Source: Aquitalea denitrificans (GTDB lineage Bacteria; Pseudomonadota; Gammaproteobacteria; Burkholderiales; Chromobacteriaceae). Taken from it: a DNA stretch of 64,000 nt. This document shows, piece by piece, positions 47,403 through 55,446 of this stretch. The stretch's first letter is position 1; every line of letters begins with the position of its first letter. The translations under genes and the position numbers were made by a program. The stretch is from positions 3,286,001-3,350,000 of the forward strand of contig NZ_CP047241.1 in assembly GCF_009856625.1 (NCBI RefSeq). The letters run 5' to 3'. The notes below the pieces were generated by a model, which was given only the letters and a program-made list of their open reading frames with translations, made no database searches and was not told the DNA's origin.

Positions 47403-48077
47403 ATGAGTTCAACAGATAACAAGAATGCCGAAACCAGTAATATAAAACAAGATGGGCCCACAAGGGATTTCATCCAATTCAGCTCACTTGGTCAACTGCT
47501 AGATATGATGCTAGAAGAAAACGATGATAGTGAGTGGATTGAATACATTGAAAAGCAGATAAGTCAGATAGATGCACTGGAAGACAAGATTTTAATGGCC
47601 ATACGCAAAGGGGAAATTTGTGCCGAAATCTGGCAGCAGCAGGAAAAAACCTTGCCCAATCCAATGTTTGGATTTAACCACACCCTTGTGGTGGGGTTCC
47701 TCCAGCACCCCATCAGAACACAATACGGACGGGCAGTACTGCGTGACAAACAAAGAGTAAGGGAGTTGGTCTACCTTCACCGTAGTGACTTCCAACAGTG
47801 GCTTGAGAAAGAAACCGGCCACATCATGAATAAAAGTCAAAGCACTATCACCACCCCAAGCTGGATAAAAATTGCTCGAGAGCTTGGCGAGAAATGGATG
47901 CTAGAACAGGAAAAATTGAACAAAAAAAAACCGGGGCAAATAGCTATTGCGAAATATGTCGAAGGTGAGTTATCAAACCGGGGAGTCAAGGGGCCACGGG
48001 GCCGGTTTCTTGTTGCAGATACCATCAGGAAGGAAGCACTCAAGGGGATAACCGGACGAAAACCGAACGGGAAATAG
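47403..48077 (+). CDS. Element-encoded protein of unknown function (224 residues)
   Basis: AT-rich gene 24 bases after the integrase. I use the ATG at 47403 because AAAGAG lies 6 bases before it; an ATG at 47397 is too close to it. The protein is rich in charged residues, with an acidic middle (EENDDSEWIEYIEKQ) and a basic C-terminal half (KLNKKKPGQIAIAKYVEGEL). The latter could be a helix-turn-helix DNA-binding part. No family recognised. Confidence 0.65.
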   Translation: MSSTDNKNAETSNIKQDGPTRDFIQFSSLGQLLDMMLEENDDSEWIEYIEKQISQIDALEDKILMAIRKGEICAEIWQQQEKTLPNPMFGFNHTLVVGFLQHPIRTQYGRAVLRDKQRVRELVYLHRSDFQQWLEKETGHIMNKSQSTITTPSWIKIARELGEKWMLEQEKLNKKKPGQIAIAKYVEGELSNRGVKGPRGRFLVADTIRKEALKGITGRKPNGK

Positions 48078-48244
48078 TACCGACTTATCTGAGGAATCCT
48101 CAGCAAGAAAAACATTCCCTCAGTCAAAACTCTAATAACCGCGCACTTTCTCATCGCCTTCTGTTGCGCTAACTGAGGGTTTAAGCCTCAATAAATATAA
48201 GCATCGTCAGCAACGAACCGCCACACGGCGAAGAAAGAAAGACG

Positions 48245-48475
48245 ATGAAGCAATCTCAATCACTTCACACCCCCAGCCTTGCCAACCTTATTGCAACAGG
48301 CTGCGACTTGCTACAAACCAATGAAGCAGCAGAGCTTCTCCGCTTCAAACCTCAAACCCTCCGCCGCTGGGCCTGTTATGACACTGGCCCCATCCGCCCT
48401 GTCCGCGTAGCCGGGAAACTCCGCTGGCGCTTATCTGATATTTCAATGCTCATGAGCGGAGTGACTCCGCAATGA
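48245..48475 (+). CDS. Small helix-turn-helix protein, AlpA/excisionase-like
   Basis: 76 residues. LLQTNEAAELLRFKPQTLRR then WACYDTGPIRPVRVAGKLRW and RLSDISML is the MerR-like/HTH_17 layout of AlpA and Xis proteins. Such proteins control excision and the integrase gene. Its stop overlaps the next start by 4 bases (ATGA). Confidence 0.75.
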   Translation: MKQSQSLHTPSLANLIATGCDLLQTNEAAELLRFKPQTLRRWACYDTGPIRPVRVAGKLRWRLSDISMLMSGVTPQ

Positions 48476-48852
48476 AAAACGCCCGCCCTGCCAAAGCAAA
48501 GACGAGCGCCACACTCACACCGGCAATTCTACTGCGCCAAGGCGAATTATTCGAGCTTTCAACCCCAGCTTTTACTGGAACGAGCAACCCGCGACACCAG
48601 CGGGTAATTGAAGCCCTACTAAAGAATGAAGGACTCCTTCGTGAGCAGGTCGACAAAATTGCAGGATGCTCGAATGGCCCCGAACTGATGGCTGAACTTC
48701 AAAGAAAAGGACTTAGCTGGGTCTGCTTGAAAGAAGCATTTATAGACCGGGATGGCAGAAAATGCCTTCGTGGCCATTACTTCTTAACACCAATGGGTCG
48801 GCGGCAAGTCGCAATCTGGAAAGCCAATAGCCATGAGTCGCCGCACAAATAA
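48472..48852 (+). CDS. Element-encoded protein of unknown function (126 residues)
   Basis: Overlaps both neighbours, so it is translated in a coupled series. Segment RHQRVIEALLKNEGLLREQV then DKIAGCSNGPELMAELQRKG looks like a winged-helix fold (helix-rich, with a predicted recognition helix). No family recognised. Probably a DNA-binding protein of the element. Confidence 0.6.
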   Translation: MKNARPAKAKTSATLTPAILLRQGELFELSTPAFTGTSNPRHQRVIEALLKNEGLLREQVDKIAGCSNGPELMAELQRKGLSWVCLKEAFIDRDGRKCLRGHYFLTPMGRRQVAIWKANSHESPHK

Positions 48853-49300
48853 ATCTGCATTACGCCAAGCGAAGCAAGGGCGAGAACCTGGCAGTTTCTT
48901 TGCACTGCCAAAGTGTGTTCTCGAATCAGACGAGTTCGCCACACTCAGCCCATTTGCAGTCAAGTTGATGATGGATATGGCTGCACAGCATCACATGGGT
49001 AGGAATGGTTATTTGTCAGCAAGCTGGACACTCATGCAGAAACGCGGCTGGCGAAGTAAGGACACCCTCGCCAAGGCCCTGAATGAGCTTGAGACTGAAG
49101 GATGGTTAGTACGCACAAGACAAGGTGGACGCAGAATTTGCAATCTTTTTGGCTTTTCATTTTTTCGTATTGACGACCACGTGCCGGGGAAGCCACTTGA
49201 TATAAAACCAACCGTAGGCCCGCTTGGGTACTGGAGAAAACAAGCCGCACTGATACCTGATAAAAAATCCCGTGCCCCGCCACACGTGGCAAGCGATTGA
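48833..49300 (+). CDS. Winged-helix protein, replication-initiator-like
   Basis: 155 residues overlapping the previous gene by 20 bases. FFALPKCVLESDEFATLSPF, MQKRGWRSKDTLAKALNELE and TEGWLVRTRQGGRRICNLFG resemble winged-helix replication proteins of phages and small plasmids. A role in replication of the excised element is possible but not shown. Confidence 0.6.
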   Translation: MSRRTNKSALRQAKQGREPGSFFALPKCVLESDEFATLSPFAVKLMMDMAAQHHMGRNGYLSASWTLMQKRGWRSKDTLAKALNELETEGWLVRTRQGGRRICNLFGFSFFRIDDHVPGKPLDIKPTVGPLGYWRKQAALIPDKKSRAPPHVASD

Positions 49301-49323
49301 ACTTTGACACGCAAGGCGGGGCA

Positions 49324-50004
49324 ATGAATCTCAGGCAAAGCAAGCTTTGCCACGCTTGGCGGGCTAATGACGGTAGTTTTTACACAATCTTTGGTACGGC
49401 TGGCGTACACCCTCTAGAAGTTGCCATCTTGTGGTCAAGAAACGAGGGGCCAGACAAAAATGCGCGTGAGTTTTATAACGCGTATAGAGGACACAGAATG
49501 AACACTGATTACACTGCAAGAAAACTAGCTGCTGCGATTCTCAATGAACAAGCATTACTTGTTGCAGAAGGCGGCGATTGCGACTTACTCCAGCAGATAC
49601 GTCAATCGTCGAACCCTACCGACACGGCCAAAGCAATGATGGCAAGCGTGCAAACCGCACGGCAGACAATGAGGGAGGAAAGCATTTTGGCTCGCAAAGA
49701 ACGCCAAGACAACGCAAACACGCCACAAGCGCGAACAGCAGTAGCCCTACTCATGTCGATTCCATCCCAATTGGCACAGCTTGAACGAAACGAGCAGATT
49801 GAGGAGCAGACACTTGCCGCGAAAGCAGAAAAGCTACGCGATGCGGGACTTGATACAAAGCAGGTTGCCAAGTTGCTGCCTTCCATATCGACCGGCACTA
49901 GCAATACAGAACGGATGAGACTTCTTGAACTTGCAGCCGCCCTGCAAAAGTATGTCCGCTCGGGTTTTGCTGAGGCCGACTTCCCTGTAGGCATGCTCCC
50001 ATAG
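49324..50004 (+). CDS. Element-encoded protein of unknown function (226 residues)
   Basis: Start at ATG 49324 with AAGG upstream; a TTG at 49297 overlapping the previous stop is possible. The protein has a variable N-terminal domain and a long helical C-terminal half (LLQQIRQSSNPTDTAKAMMA, NEQIEEQTLAAKAEKLRDAG), perhaps coiled-coil. No family recognised. Followed by a terminator-like hairpin. Confidence 0.6.
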   Translation: MNLRQSKLCHAWRANDGSFYTIFGTAGVHPLEVAILWSRNEGPDKNAREFYNAYRGHRMNTDYTARKLAAAILNEQALLVAEGGDCDLLQQIRQSSNPTDTAKAMMASVQTARQTMREESILARKERQDNANTPQARTAVALLMSIPSQLAQLERNEQIEEQTLAAKAEKLRDAGLDTKQVAKLLPSISTGTSNTERMRLLELAAALQKYVRSGFAEADFPVGMLP

Positions 50005-50030
50005 CAGCTTTGGAATGTACTGCAAACGCA

Positions 50031-50056
50031 AGCCCGCTCAAGGCGGGCTTTACTTT
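50031..50056 (+). terminator. Terminator of the element's operon
   Basis: AAGCCCGC / GGCGGGCTT stem with a short loop, followed by a T-rich stretch, about 30 bases past the preceding stop. Confidence 0.65.
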
Positions 50057-50101
50057 GACAAGTCTCAGATTTGCAAGCGATGGAGCCGCCCAGATAAAGA
50101 C

Positions 50102-50446
50102 CTACTGCCCGACAACTGCTTTTAGCTCTCGTATACGCTTCTTATAAGCACTCTCAAGACATGTAGTCGTCTGACAACGATTTCTGACTGTCAGCAGCCA
50201 CTTTTTTTGGGATTTTCCAACGGGGTCAATTCGTTGACCAGTATCTCCATCGTAGCCAGCAGTCTCACTCTGAGCCTCATCGAAGGCAGCATTCAGCATT
50301 GAATCGAGCTTCGATAGATAGGCATCTGCACATATCATTTTCTCTACCGAAGTTACGGCTTTAGTACAGTCAAAACCAGCAGCTTGAGAAACTTCGTACT
50401 GCAGGAAGACACCGAGGGACAGCGTTAGGAAAATTTTGGATTGCAT
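50102..50446 (-). CDS. LprI-like (DUF1311) secreted lysozyme-inhibitor-family protein
   Basis: 114 residues. Signal peptide MQSKIFLTLSLGVFLQYEVS with cleavage likely after QAA. The domain has FDCTKAVTSVEKMICADAYL, a SQKKWLLTVRNRC segment and a final C, giving the paired cysteines of DUF1311. Family members such as LprI inhibit lysozyme; others are unknown. It is reversed relative to the other element genes and looks like cargo. Confidence 0.75.
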   Translation of the reverse strand: MQSKIFLTLSLGVFLQYEVSQAAGFDCTKAVTSVEKMICADAYLSKLDSMLNAAFDEAQSETAGYDGDTGQRIDPVGKSQKKWLLTVRNRCQTTTCLESAYKKRIRELKAVVGQ

Positions 50447-50506
50447 ATCAACTCCTATTTTGTTGACACACTTTTATCATAAGGTTGGTTTTTTCCAAAA
50501 TTAATT

Positions 50507-50692
50507 ATGACAATAGCAAAAAATACAAGCTACTCATACGATAGGACCGGCATCACCCAGAATGTATCCAACAGCAATCTGGATGCATCCAACCTCGCAC
50601 CGCTCACGACCGTATATATACATTATCAGTCTGGGATATATCCTGCAGATGGATATAGCTGTACTGCAAATCTGACATTGCAGGTTCAATGA
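50507..50692 (+). CDS. Short open frame near the right end of the element
   Basis: 61 codons, no clear ribosome site and AT-rich start. It may be a fragment of a larger protein (APLTTVYIHYQSGIYPADGY) or not a gene. Confidence 0.25.
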   Translation: MTIAKNTSYSYDRTGITQNVSNSNLDASNLAPLTTVYIHYQSGIYPADGYSCTANLTLQVQ

Positions 50693-50747
50693 GTGCCCGC
50701 GTTGACTGCTAGCAAGTACATAGCGAGTACATGGAATCAGAAAACAA

Positions 50748-50775
50748 AAAGGCCAACCCCGAAGGATTGGCCTAA
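50748..50775 (-). terminator. Terminator for tRNA-Thr supplied by the element
   Basis: AGGCCAA / TTGGCCT stem with T run on the minus strand just past the tRNA 3' end. It replaces the original terminator now at 45764-45798. Confidence 0.7.
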
Positions 50776-50788
50776 GTGCTTGATTTAC

Positions 50789-50835
50789 ATGGTGCCGGTA
50801 AGAGGAGTCGAACCCCCGACCTTCGCATTACGAAT
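50789..50835 (-). repeat. Right attachment site inside tRNA-Thr
   Basis: 47 bases identical to 45807-45853. It forms the 3' half of the intact tRNA-Thr, so insertion did not destroy the tRNA. Confidence 0.92.
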
Positions 50836-50865
50836 GCGCTGCTCTACCAACTGAGCTATACCGGC
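50790..50865 (-). tRNA. tRNA-Thr (anticodon CGT)
   Basis: 76 nucleotides with encoded CCA. Acceptor GCCGGTA pairs with TACCGGC. The anticodon loop is TTCGTAA. The T-arm GGGGGTTCGACTCC is normal. It is the integration site of the adjacent element. Confidence 0.95.
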
Positions 50866-50879
50866 GAACCAACTTGGTA

Positions 50880-50920
50880 AAAAAGCCTTGAGTCTCTGTG
50901 AAGAAATTCAAGGCTTTTTT
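50880..50920. terminator. Terminator between tRNA-Pro and tRNA-Thr
   Basis: AAAAGCCTTGA and TCAAGGCTTTT arms form a stem flanked by A and T runs; functional on either strand. Confidence 0.65.
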
Positions 50921-50925
50921 GAATC

Positions 50926-51002
50926 TGGTCGGAGTGAGAGGATTCGAACCTCCGGCCTCTACGTCCCGAACGTAGCGCTCTACCAGGCTAAGCTACACTC
51001 CG
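50926..51002 (-). tRNA. tRNA-Pro (anticodon CGG), copy 1
   Basis: 77 nucleotides with encoded CCA. Acceptor CGGAGTG pairs with CACTCCG; anticodon loop TTCGGGA; T-arm GGAGGTTCGAATCC. Identical to copy 2. Confidence 0.95.
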
Positions 51003-51084
51003 ATTTGTTTCTCGCAGTCTTAATTTGCGAGAGGTGCAATTTAACCTTAATTTCGGTTTTTTGCAATACTATTTGCAGAAATTC

Positions 51085-51161
51085 TGGTCGGAGTGAGAGG
51101 ATTCGAACCTCCGGCCTCTACGTCCCGAACGTAGCGCTCTACCAGGCTAAGCTACACTCCG
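51085..51161 (-). tRNA. tRNA-Pro (anticodon CGG), copy 2
   Basis: Same 77 nucleotides as copy 1, separated by 82 bases, consistent with tandem duplication. Confidence 0.95.
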
Positions 51162-51252
51162 CTTCCCTAATTTCTGCATTCTGCTATCAGCTTTTTGGTC
51201 CGTTTCCGGGTTACAATCAGCGACATCAGAGGACGCGCATTATGGAACATTT

Positions 51253-52257
51253 ATGTGGTTTAAGCAACTATCTTTTTATCGCCTGAACGGCGAATCCCTG
51301 CACGAAACCGGCAAGCTCTCCCAGGCTCTGGGGAAAAGCCCCTTCCAGCACTGTGGTGGCCTGGACTGGTTCAGTGAAGGCTGGGTAGCGCCAGCTGCGC
51401 ATCTGGATAGCCCGGTATTCCATGTGCGGGACTGCCAGCTGCTTTCCCTTAAACGCGAGGATAAGGTACTGCCCGCTGGTGTCATCCGTGATTTTGTCGA
51501 TCTCAAGGTGCAGGAAATAGAAGAAAAGGAAGTACGCAAGGTCGGCCGTAAAGAGAAGCTGGCGCTCAAGGAGCAGATCACCGATGACCTGTTGCCGCGT
51601 GCCTTTGTCCGCACCCACCGCACCACAGCCTACCTGGACTGCCGCCGCGGCTGGATGATGGTGGACTCCGGTACAGCGAGCAAGGCCGAGGCGCTGGTAT
51701 CCAAGCTGCGCGAAGCGCTTCCCCCCTTCCCCGCCGCCCTGCCACGCACCAAGCTGGCCCCCCATACTGCCATGACCGACTGGCTGGCTGCCGGCGCAGC
51801 CCCTTTTGGCTTCGAGCTGGATGCCGATTGCGAACTAAAGGATGGTAGCGAAAACGGTGCAGTCATTCGCTGCACCCGTATGGATCTGACAGCAGACGAA
51901 ATCCGCCAGCATATTGCCACCGGCAAGCAGGTAACGCGCATCGGCCTGATCTGGCAAGAGAAGATTCGCTTCATGCTGACTGACGCACTACAACTCAAGC
52001 GCATCCAGTTTCTGGATGTACTCCAGGAAGAAGCCAGCCAGGCCGGGGATGATCGCGAAAGTCTGTTTGAAGCCACCTTCACCCTGATGAGCGAGGAGTT
52101 GGGAGAACTGGTAGATGCGCTGATCGAAGCACTTGGCGGGCTGGAAGATAGCCAGGCCAGCCCACCTGTTGCAAGTGCATCTTCATCCTCGGATACCGCT
52201 GGCAGCAGCAGCGTCACGCCTGCAGGTGACGATGCCCGGGATGTTCCCTGGGACTGA
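51253..52257 (+). CDS. rdgC: Recombination-associated protein RdgC
   Basis: 334 residues. MWFKQLSFYRLNG, FHVRDCQLLSLKREDKVLPA, KDLLPRAF-like motif (DDLLPRAFVRTHRTTAYLDC) and VTRIGLIWQEKIRFMLTDAL define RdgC. RdgC forms a ring on DNA and limits RecA function. Length is slightly extended by a Ser/Asp-rich tail. Followed by a terminator. Confidence 0.95.
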   Translation: MWFKQLSFYRLNGESLHETGKLSQALGKSPFQHCGGLDWFSEGWVAPAAHLDSPVFHVRDCQLLSLKREDKVLPAGVIRDFVDLKVQEIEEKEVRKVGRKEKLALKEQITDDLLPRAFVRTHRTTAYLDCRRGWMMVDSGTASKAEALVSKLREALPPFPAALPRTKLAPHTAMTDWLAAGAAPFGFELDADCELKDGSENGAVIRCTRMDLTADEIRQHIATGKQVTRIGLIWQEKIRFMLTDALQLKRIQFLDVLQEEASQAGDDRESLFEATFTLMSEELGELVDALIEALGGLEDSQASPPVASASSSSDTAGSSSVTPAGDDARDVPWD

Positions 52258-52283
52258 CACGCCATCCGGTGTTCAATACGACA

Positions 52284-52306
52284 AGAGCCTGCGGGCTCTT
52301 TTTTTT
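52284..52306 (+). terminator. Terminator of rdgC
   Basis: AAGAGCC / GGGCTCTT stem with a short loop, followed by T residues. Confidence 0.85.
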
Positions 52307-52320
52307 CGATAGCACAAATC

Positions 52321-52348
52321 TAACAATCAATTTATAACAATCAATTTA
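52321..52348. repeat. Tandem 14-base repeat in the katG upstream region
   Basis: TAACAATCAATTTA occurs twice in direct succession, flanked on both sides by ACAAATCTA-like sequence. It may be a protein-binding site or a chance AT-rich duplication. Confidence 0.6.
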
Positions 52349-52543
52349 ACAAATCTATGGCAAAAAACCATAATGGCAGTACACCAGAAGTCGCCATGTT
52401 GTATTCAGGACTTGTTGGATAGCGATATCACGGTTTCTGTTTATTAAGATTTTTCCTATCAATAATAGGGAATTATCCCAGTAAAAAAGAACAGGTCTTA
52501 CAGTACAAATAAGGCTACCAATCCAGTACACAGGGAGAGCGTC

Positions 52544-52612
52544 ATGCACAACCAACTGACGTGGCAGGAAGTGTTGCTCGACATGCTGGCAGCTTTTTCG
52601 GCCCTGCAGTAG
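52544..52612 (+). CDS. Possible 22-residue leader peptide upstream of katG
   Basis: ATG preceded by GGGAGA at 5 bases encodes MHNQLTWQEVLLDMLAAFSA then LQ. It lies about 100 bases before katG on the same strand. It could be a real small gene or a leader; no family recognised. Confidence 0.35.
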   Translation: MHNQLTWQEVLLDMLAAFSALQ

Positions 52613-52710
52613 CAATAAAAGGCAGGAACAGGTACGGGCAATACATGGATTGACTCTGGCGGGGCCAGCAGCCCCGGGACAACTCAAAGCATACGAAACA
52701 GGAGCAAGAG

Positions 52711-54885
52711 ATGGCGAATACACATACAGGTTCTGCAGGCAAATGTCCGGTAATGCACGGTGGCATGACACAAACGAGCATGTCCAACACCGACTGGTGG
52801 CCTAATGCGCTTAATCTGGACATCCTGCATCAGCACGACAGCAAGACCAATCCGATGGGGTCGGACTTTGACTACCATGAGCAAGTGAAAAAGCTGGATG
52901 TTGAGGCTCTGAAAACAGACCTCAAGACCCTGATGACCAACAGCCAACCCTGGTGGCCTGCTGACTGGGGCCACTACGGCGGCCTGATGATCCGCATGGC
53001 ATGGCACTCTGCCGGCAGCTATCGCATTGCAGACGGTCGTGGCGGTGCCGGCACCGGCAATCAGCGCTTTGCTCCGCTTAACTCCTGGCCGGACAATGCC
53101 AATCTGGACAAGGCACGCCGCCTTTTGTGGCCCATCAAAAAGAAATACGGCAACAAGCTCAGCTGGGCCGACCTGATGATTCTGGCTGGCAACATGGCCT
53201 ATGAATCCATGGGTCTCAAGACTTTCGGTTTTTCCTTTGGTCGCGAGGATATCTGGCATCCGGAAAAGGATATCTACTGGGGTTCGGAAAAGAAGTGGCT
53301 GGCCCCCAGCGGTGGCGAAGGCAGCCGCTATTCGGGTAGCCGGACTCTGGAAAACCCGCTGGCCGCAGTAATGATGGGCCTGATATACGTCAACCCGGAA
53401 GGGGTGGATGGCCAGCCGGATCCGCAAAAGACCGCACATGACATCCGCGAGACATTTGCCCGCATGGCAATGAATGACGAGGAAACCGTTGCCCTGACCG
53501 CAGGTGGCCACACTGTAGGCAAGACCCATGGCAATGGCGACGCCTCCCGGCTGGGCGCAGCACCGGAAGGTGCCGATCTGGAAGAACAGGGCCTGGGCTG
53601 GATGAATCACACCAGCCGCGGCATTGGCCGTGACACGGTAACCAGCGGTATCGAAGGTGCCTGGACCACCCACCCCACCCAGTGGGACAACGGCTACTTC
53701 GACATGCTGCTGGGTCATGAATGGACGCTGAGCAAGAGCCCGGCGGGTGCCTGGCAATGGGTGCCGATCGATATCCGCGAGGAAGACAAGCCGGTTGATG
53801 TGGAAAACCCGGACATCCGCTGTATGCCGATCATGACAGACGCCGACATGGCCATGAAAGTTGATCCGGAATACCGCAAGATTTCCGAGCGCTTCCACCA
53901 GGACCCGGCCTACTTCTCCGATGTGTTCGCCCGCGCCTGGTTCAAGCTGACCCACCGCGACATGGGCCCGAAAGCCCGCTATATCGGCCCGGATACACCG
54001 CAGGAAGAATTGATCTGGCAAGACCCGATCCCGGCTGGTCGCACTGACTACGATGTAGATGCAGTCAAGGCAAAGATCGCGGCCAGTGGCCTGAGTATTG
54101 CCGAACTGGTCTGCACCGCCTGGGACAGTGCACGCACCTTCCGTGGTTCGGACAAACGCGGCGGTGCCAATGGTGCACGTATCCGCCTGGCACCGCAAAA
54201 GGATTGGGCGGGCAACGAACCGGCCCAACTGGCCAAAGTATTGGCTGTACTTGAGAAAATCGCTGCCGAATTTTCCATCAGTGTGGCGGATGCCATCGTC
54301 TTGGGTGGCAATGTCGGTATCGAACAGGCTGCCAAGGCTGCAGGACATGCGTTGACTCTTCCCTTTGCACCGGGTCGCGGCGATGCCACAGCAGAACAGA
54401 CCGATGCCGATTCCTTTGCCGTGCTGGAACCGCTGGCTGATGGCTTCCGCAACTGGCTGAAGCAGGACTTTACCGTCAGTGCTGAGGAATTGCTGCTGGA
54501 CCGTGCACAGCTGATGCGACTGACTGCCAGTGAAATGACGGTTCTGGTTGGCGGCCTGCGGGTACTGGACAGCAACCATGGCAGCAGCAAGCTGGGGGTG
54601 TTTACCGACCGTCCAGGCCAGTTGACCACCGACTTCTTTGTCAACCTAACTGACATGGCCTACACCTGGAAACCGGCCGGGCGTAATCTGTACGAGATTT
54701 GCGAGCGCAGCACCGGCGCGGTGAAATGGACTGCAAGCCGCGTAGATCTGGTATTCGGCTCCAACTCCATCCTGCGCGCCTATGCCGAGGTCTATGCCCA
54801 GGATGATAACCAGCAAAAGTTCATCCAGGACTTTGCTGCCGCCTGGACCAAGGTGATGAATGCCGATCGTTATGATCTGAGCTGA
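52711..54885 (+). CDS. katG: Catalase-peroxidase KatG
   Basis: 724 residues. The distal haem triad is R95, W98, H99 in IRMAWHSAGSY. The YVNPEGVDG segment holds the crosslinking tyrosine, and the proximal histidine lies in TAGGHTVGKTHG. Two peroxidase-type domains follow each other, as usual. It removes hydrogen peroxide in the cytoplasm. AGGAG precedes the ATG. The 450-base upstream gap holds a tandem repeat and a possible leader peptide; I did not find a clear OxyR site. Confidence 0.97.
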   Translation: MANTHTGSAGKCPVMHGGMTQTSMSNTDWWPNALNLDILHQHDSKTNPMGSDFDYHEQVKKLDVEALKTDLKTLMTNSQPWWPADWGHYGGLMIRMAWHSAGSYRIADGRGGAGTGNQRFAPLNSWPDNANLDKARRLLWPIKKKYGNKLSWADLMILAGNMAYESMGLKTFGFSFGREDIWHPEKDIYWGSEKKWLAPSGGEGSRYSGSRTLENPLAAVMMGLIYVNPEGVDGQPDPQKTAHDIRETFARMAMNDEETVALTAGGHTVGKTHGNGDASRLGAAPEGADLEEQGLGWMNHTSRGIGRDTVTSGIEGAWTTHPTQWDNGYFDMLLGHEWTLSKSPAGAWQWVPIDIREEDKPVDVENPDIRCMPIMTDADMAMKVDPEYRKISERFHQDPAYFSDVFARAWFKLTHRDMGPKARYIGPDTPQEELIWQDPIPAGRTDYDVDAVKAKIAASGLSIAELVCTAWDSARTFRGSDKRGGANGARIRLAPQKDWAGNEPAQLAKVLAVLEKIAAEFSISVADAIVLGGNVGIEQAAKAAGHALTLPFAPGRGDATAEQTDADSFAVLEPLADGFRNWLKQDFTVSAEELLLDRAQLMRLTASEMTVLVGGLRVLDSNHGSSKLGVFTDRPGQLTTDFFVNLTDMAYTWKPAGRNLYEICERSTGAVKWTASRVDLVFGSNSILRAYAEVYAQDDNQQKFIQDFAAAWTKVMNADRYDLS

Positions 54886-54909
54886 CCGGCGCTGGCAGGC
54901 AGTCACCAG

Positions 54910-54947
54910 AAGCCGCACAGCCGCATGGCTGTACGGCTTCTTTTTTG
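54910..54947 (+). terminator. Terminator of katG
   Basis: AAGCCG-ACAGCC / GGCTGT-CGGCTT stem with T run, 25 bases past katG. Confidence 0.85.
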
Positions 54948-55094
54948 CCTAGCCTTCTGCCGAATACCAGAAAAGACAGGGATCTGGATGTGGCAATGCC
55001 ACGCATGCCTGCCCGGATAGCGGCATGGGAGCTAACAATACACTCATTGTGATTAATTTTTTCAATCAAAACTTTGAAAAGATAAATTTTACTT

Positions 55095-55113
55095 GATAAT
55101 TATTCTCATTAAA
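55095..55113. promoter_or_regulatory. Fur box
   Basis: GATAATTATTCTCATTAAA matches 14 of 19 positions of the classical Fur consensus. It lies about 37 bases before the start of a small membrane-protein gene, in an AT-rich promoter. Confidence 0.75.
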
Positions 55114-55149
55114 ATGAAAGATGAATTATCTAGTTGAAAGGAGTTAAGC

Positions 55150-55317
55150 ATGCAAGCCACTCAGCCCACCACCCGGCCTCGCGTGCGTATATGGCAGCAT
55201 CTGCGCATTCTGCTTGGCATCTTCATCGTCTGCAGCGGGTGGGGATTCCTGTTGCAGACATCGACACAGGGGAGCAGCCCCGCTCCCATGCATGGAATTG
55301 CCAGCCATCCAGCCTGA
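55150..55317 (+). CDS. Small single-helix membrane protein under a Fur box
   Basis: 55 residues with a GGAG ribosome site 6 bases before the ATG. A basic N-terminus (TTRPRVRIWQHLR) is followed by one hydrophobic helix (ILLGIFIVCSGWGFLL, residues about 20-35) and a short polar tail. The Fur box upstream suggests expression under iron limitation. No family recognised; a role in iron or haem uptake is only a guess. Confidence 0.6.
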   Translation: MQATQPTTRPRVRIWQHLRILLGIFIVCSGWGFLLQTSTQGSSPAPMHGIASHPA

Positions 55318-55446
55318 TTTGCACTGATGCCATGCACAGCAACACTATTTCCCCTCAGTAAACAAAATGGTGAAGAAATAGCCGTTTTTTTAACATGGAA
55401 TTCTGATTAAGCTGTTCACATGGCAATCACTGCAGGCAGAACGAAC

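Noticed and set aside
50926..51161. Short spaced repeats that could look like a two-unit CRISPR
   Set aside because: The repeated units are complete tRNA-Pro genes.
50888..51286. Plus-strand frame across the two tRNA-Pro genes with repeated peptide
   Set aside because: The repeat is the translated duplicated tRNA, not a protein repeat.
52684..54579. 631-codon minus-strand frame opposite katG
   Set aside because: Antisense shadow of katG.
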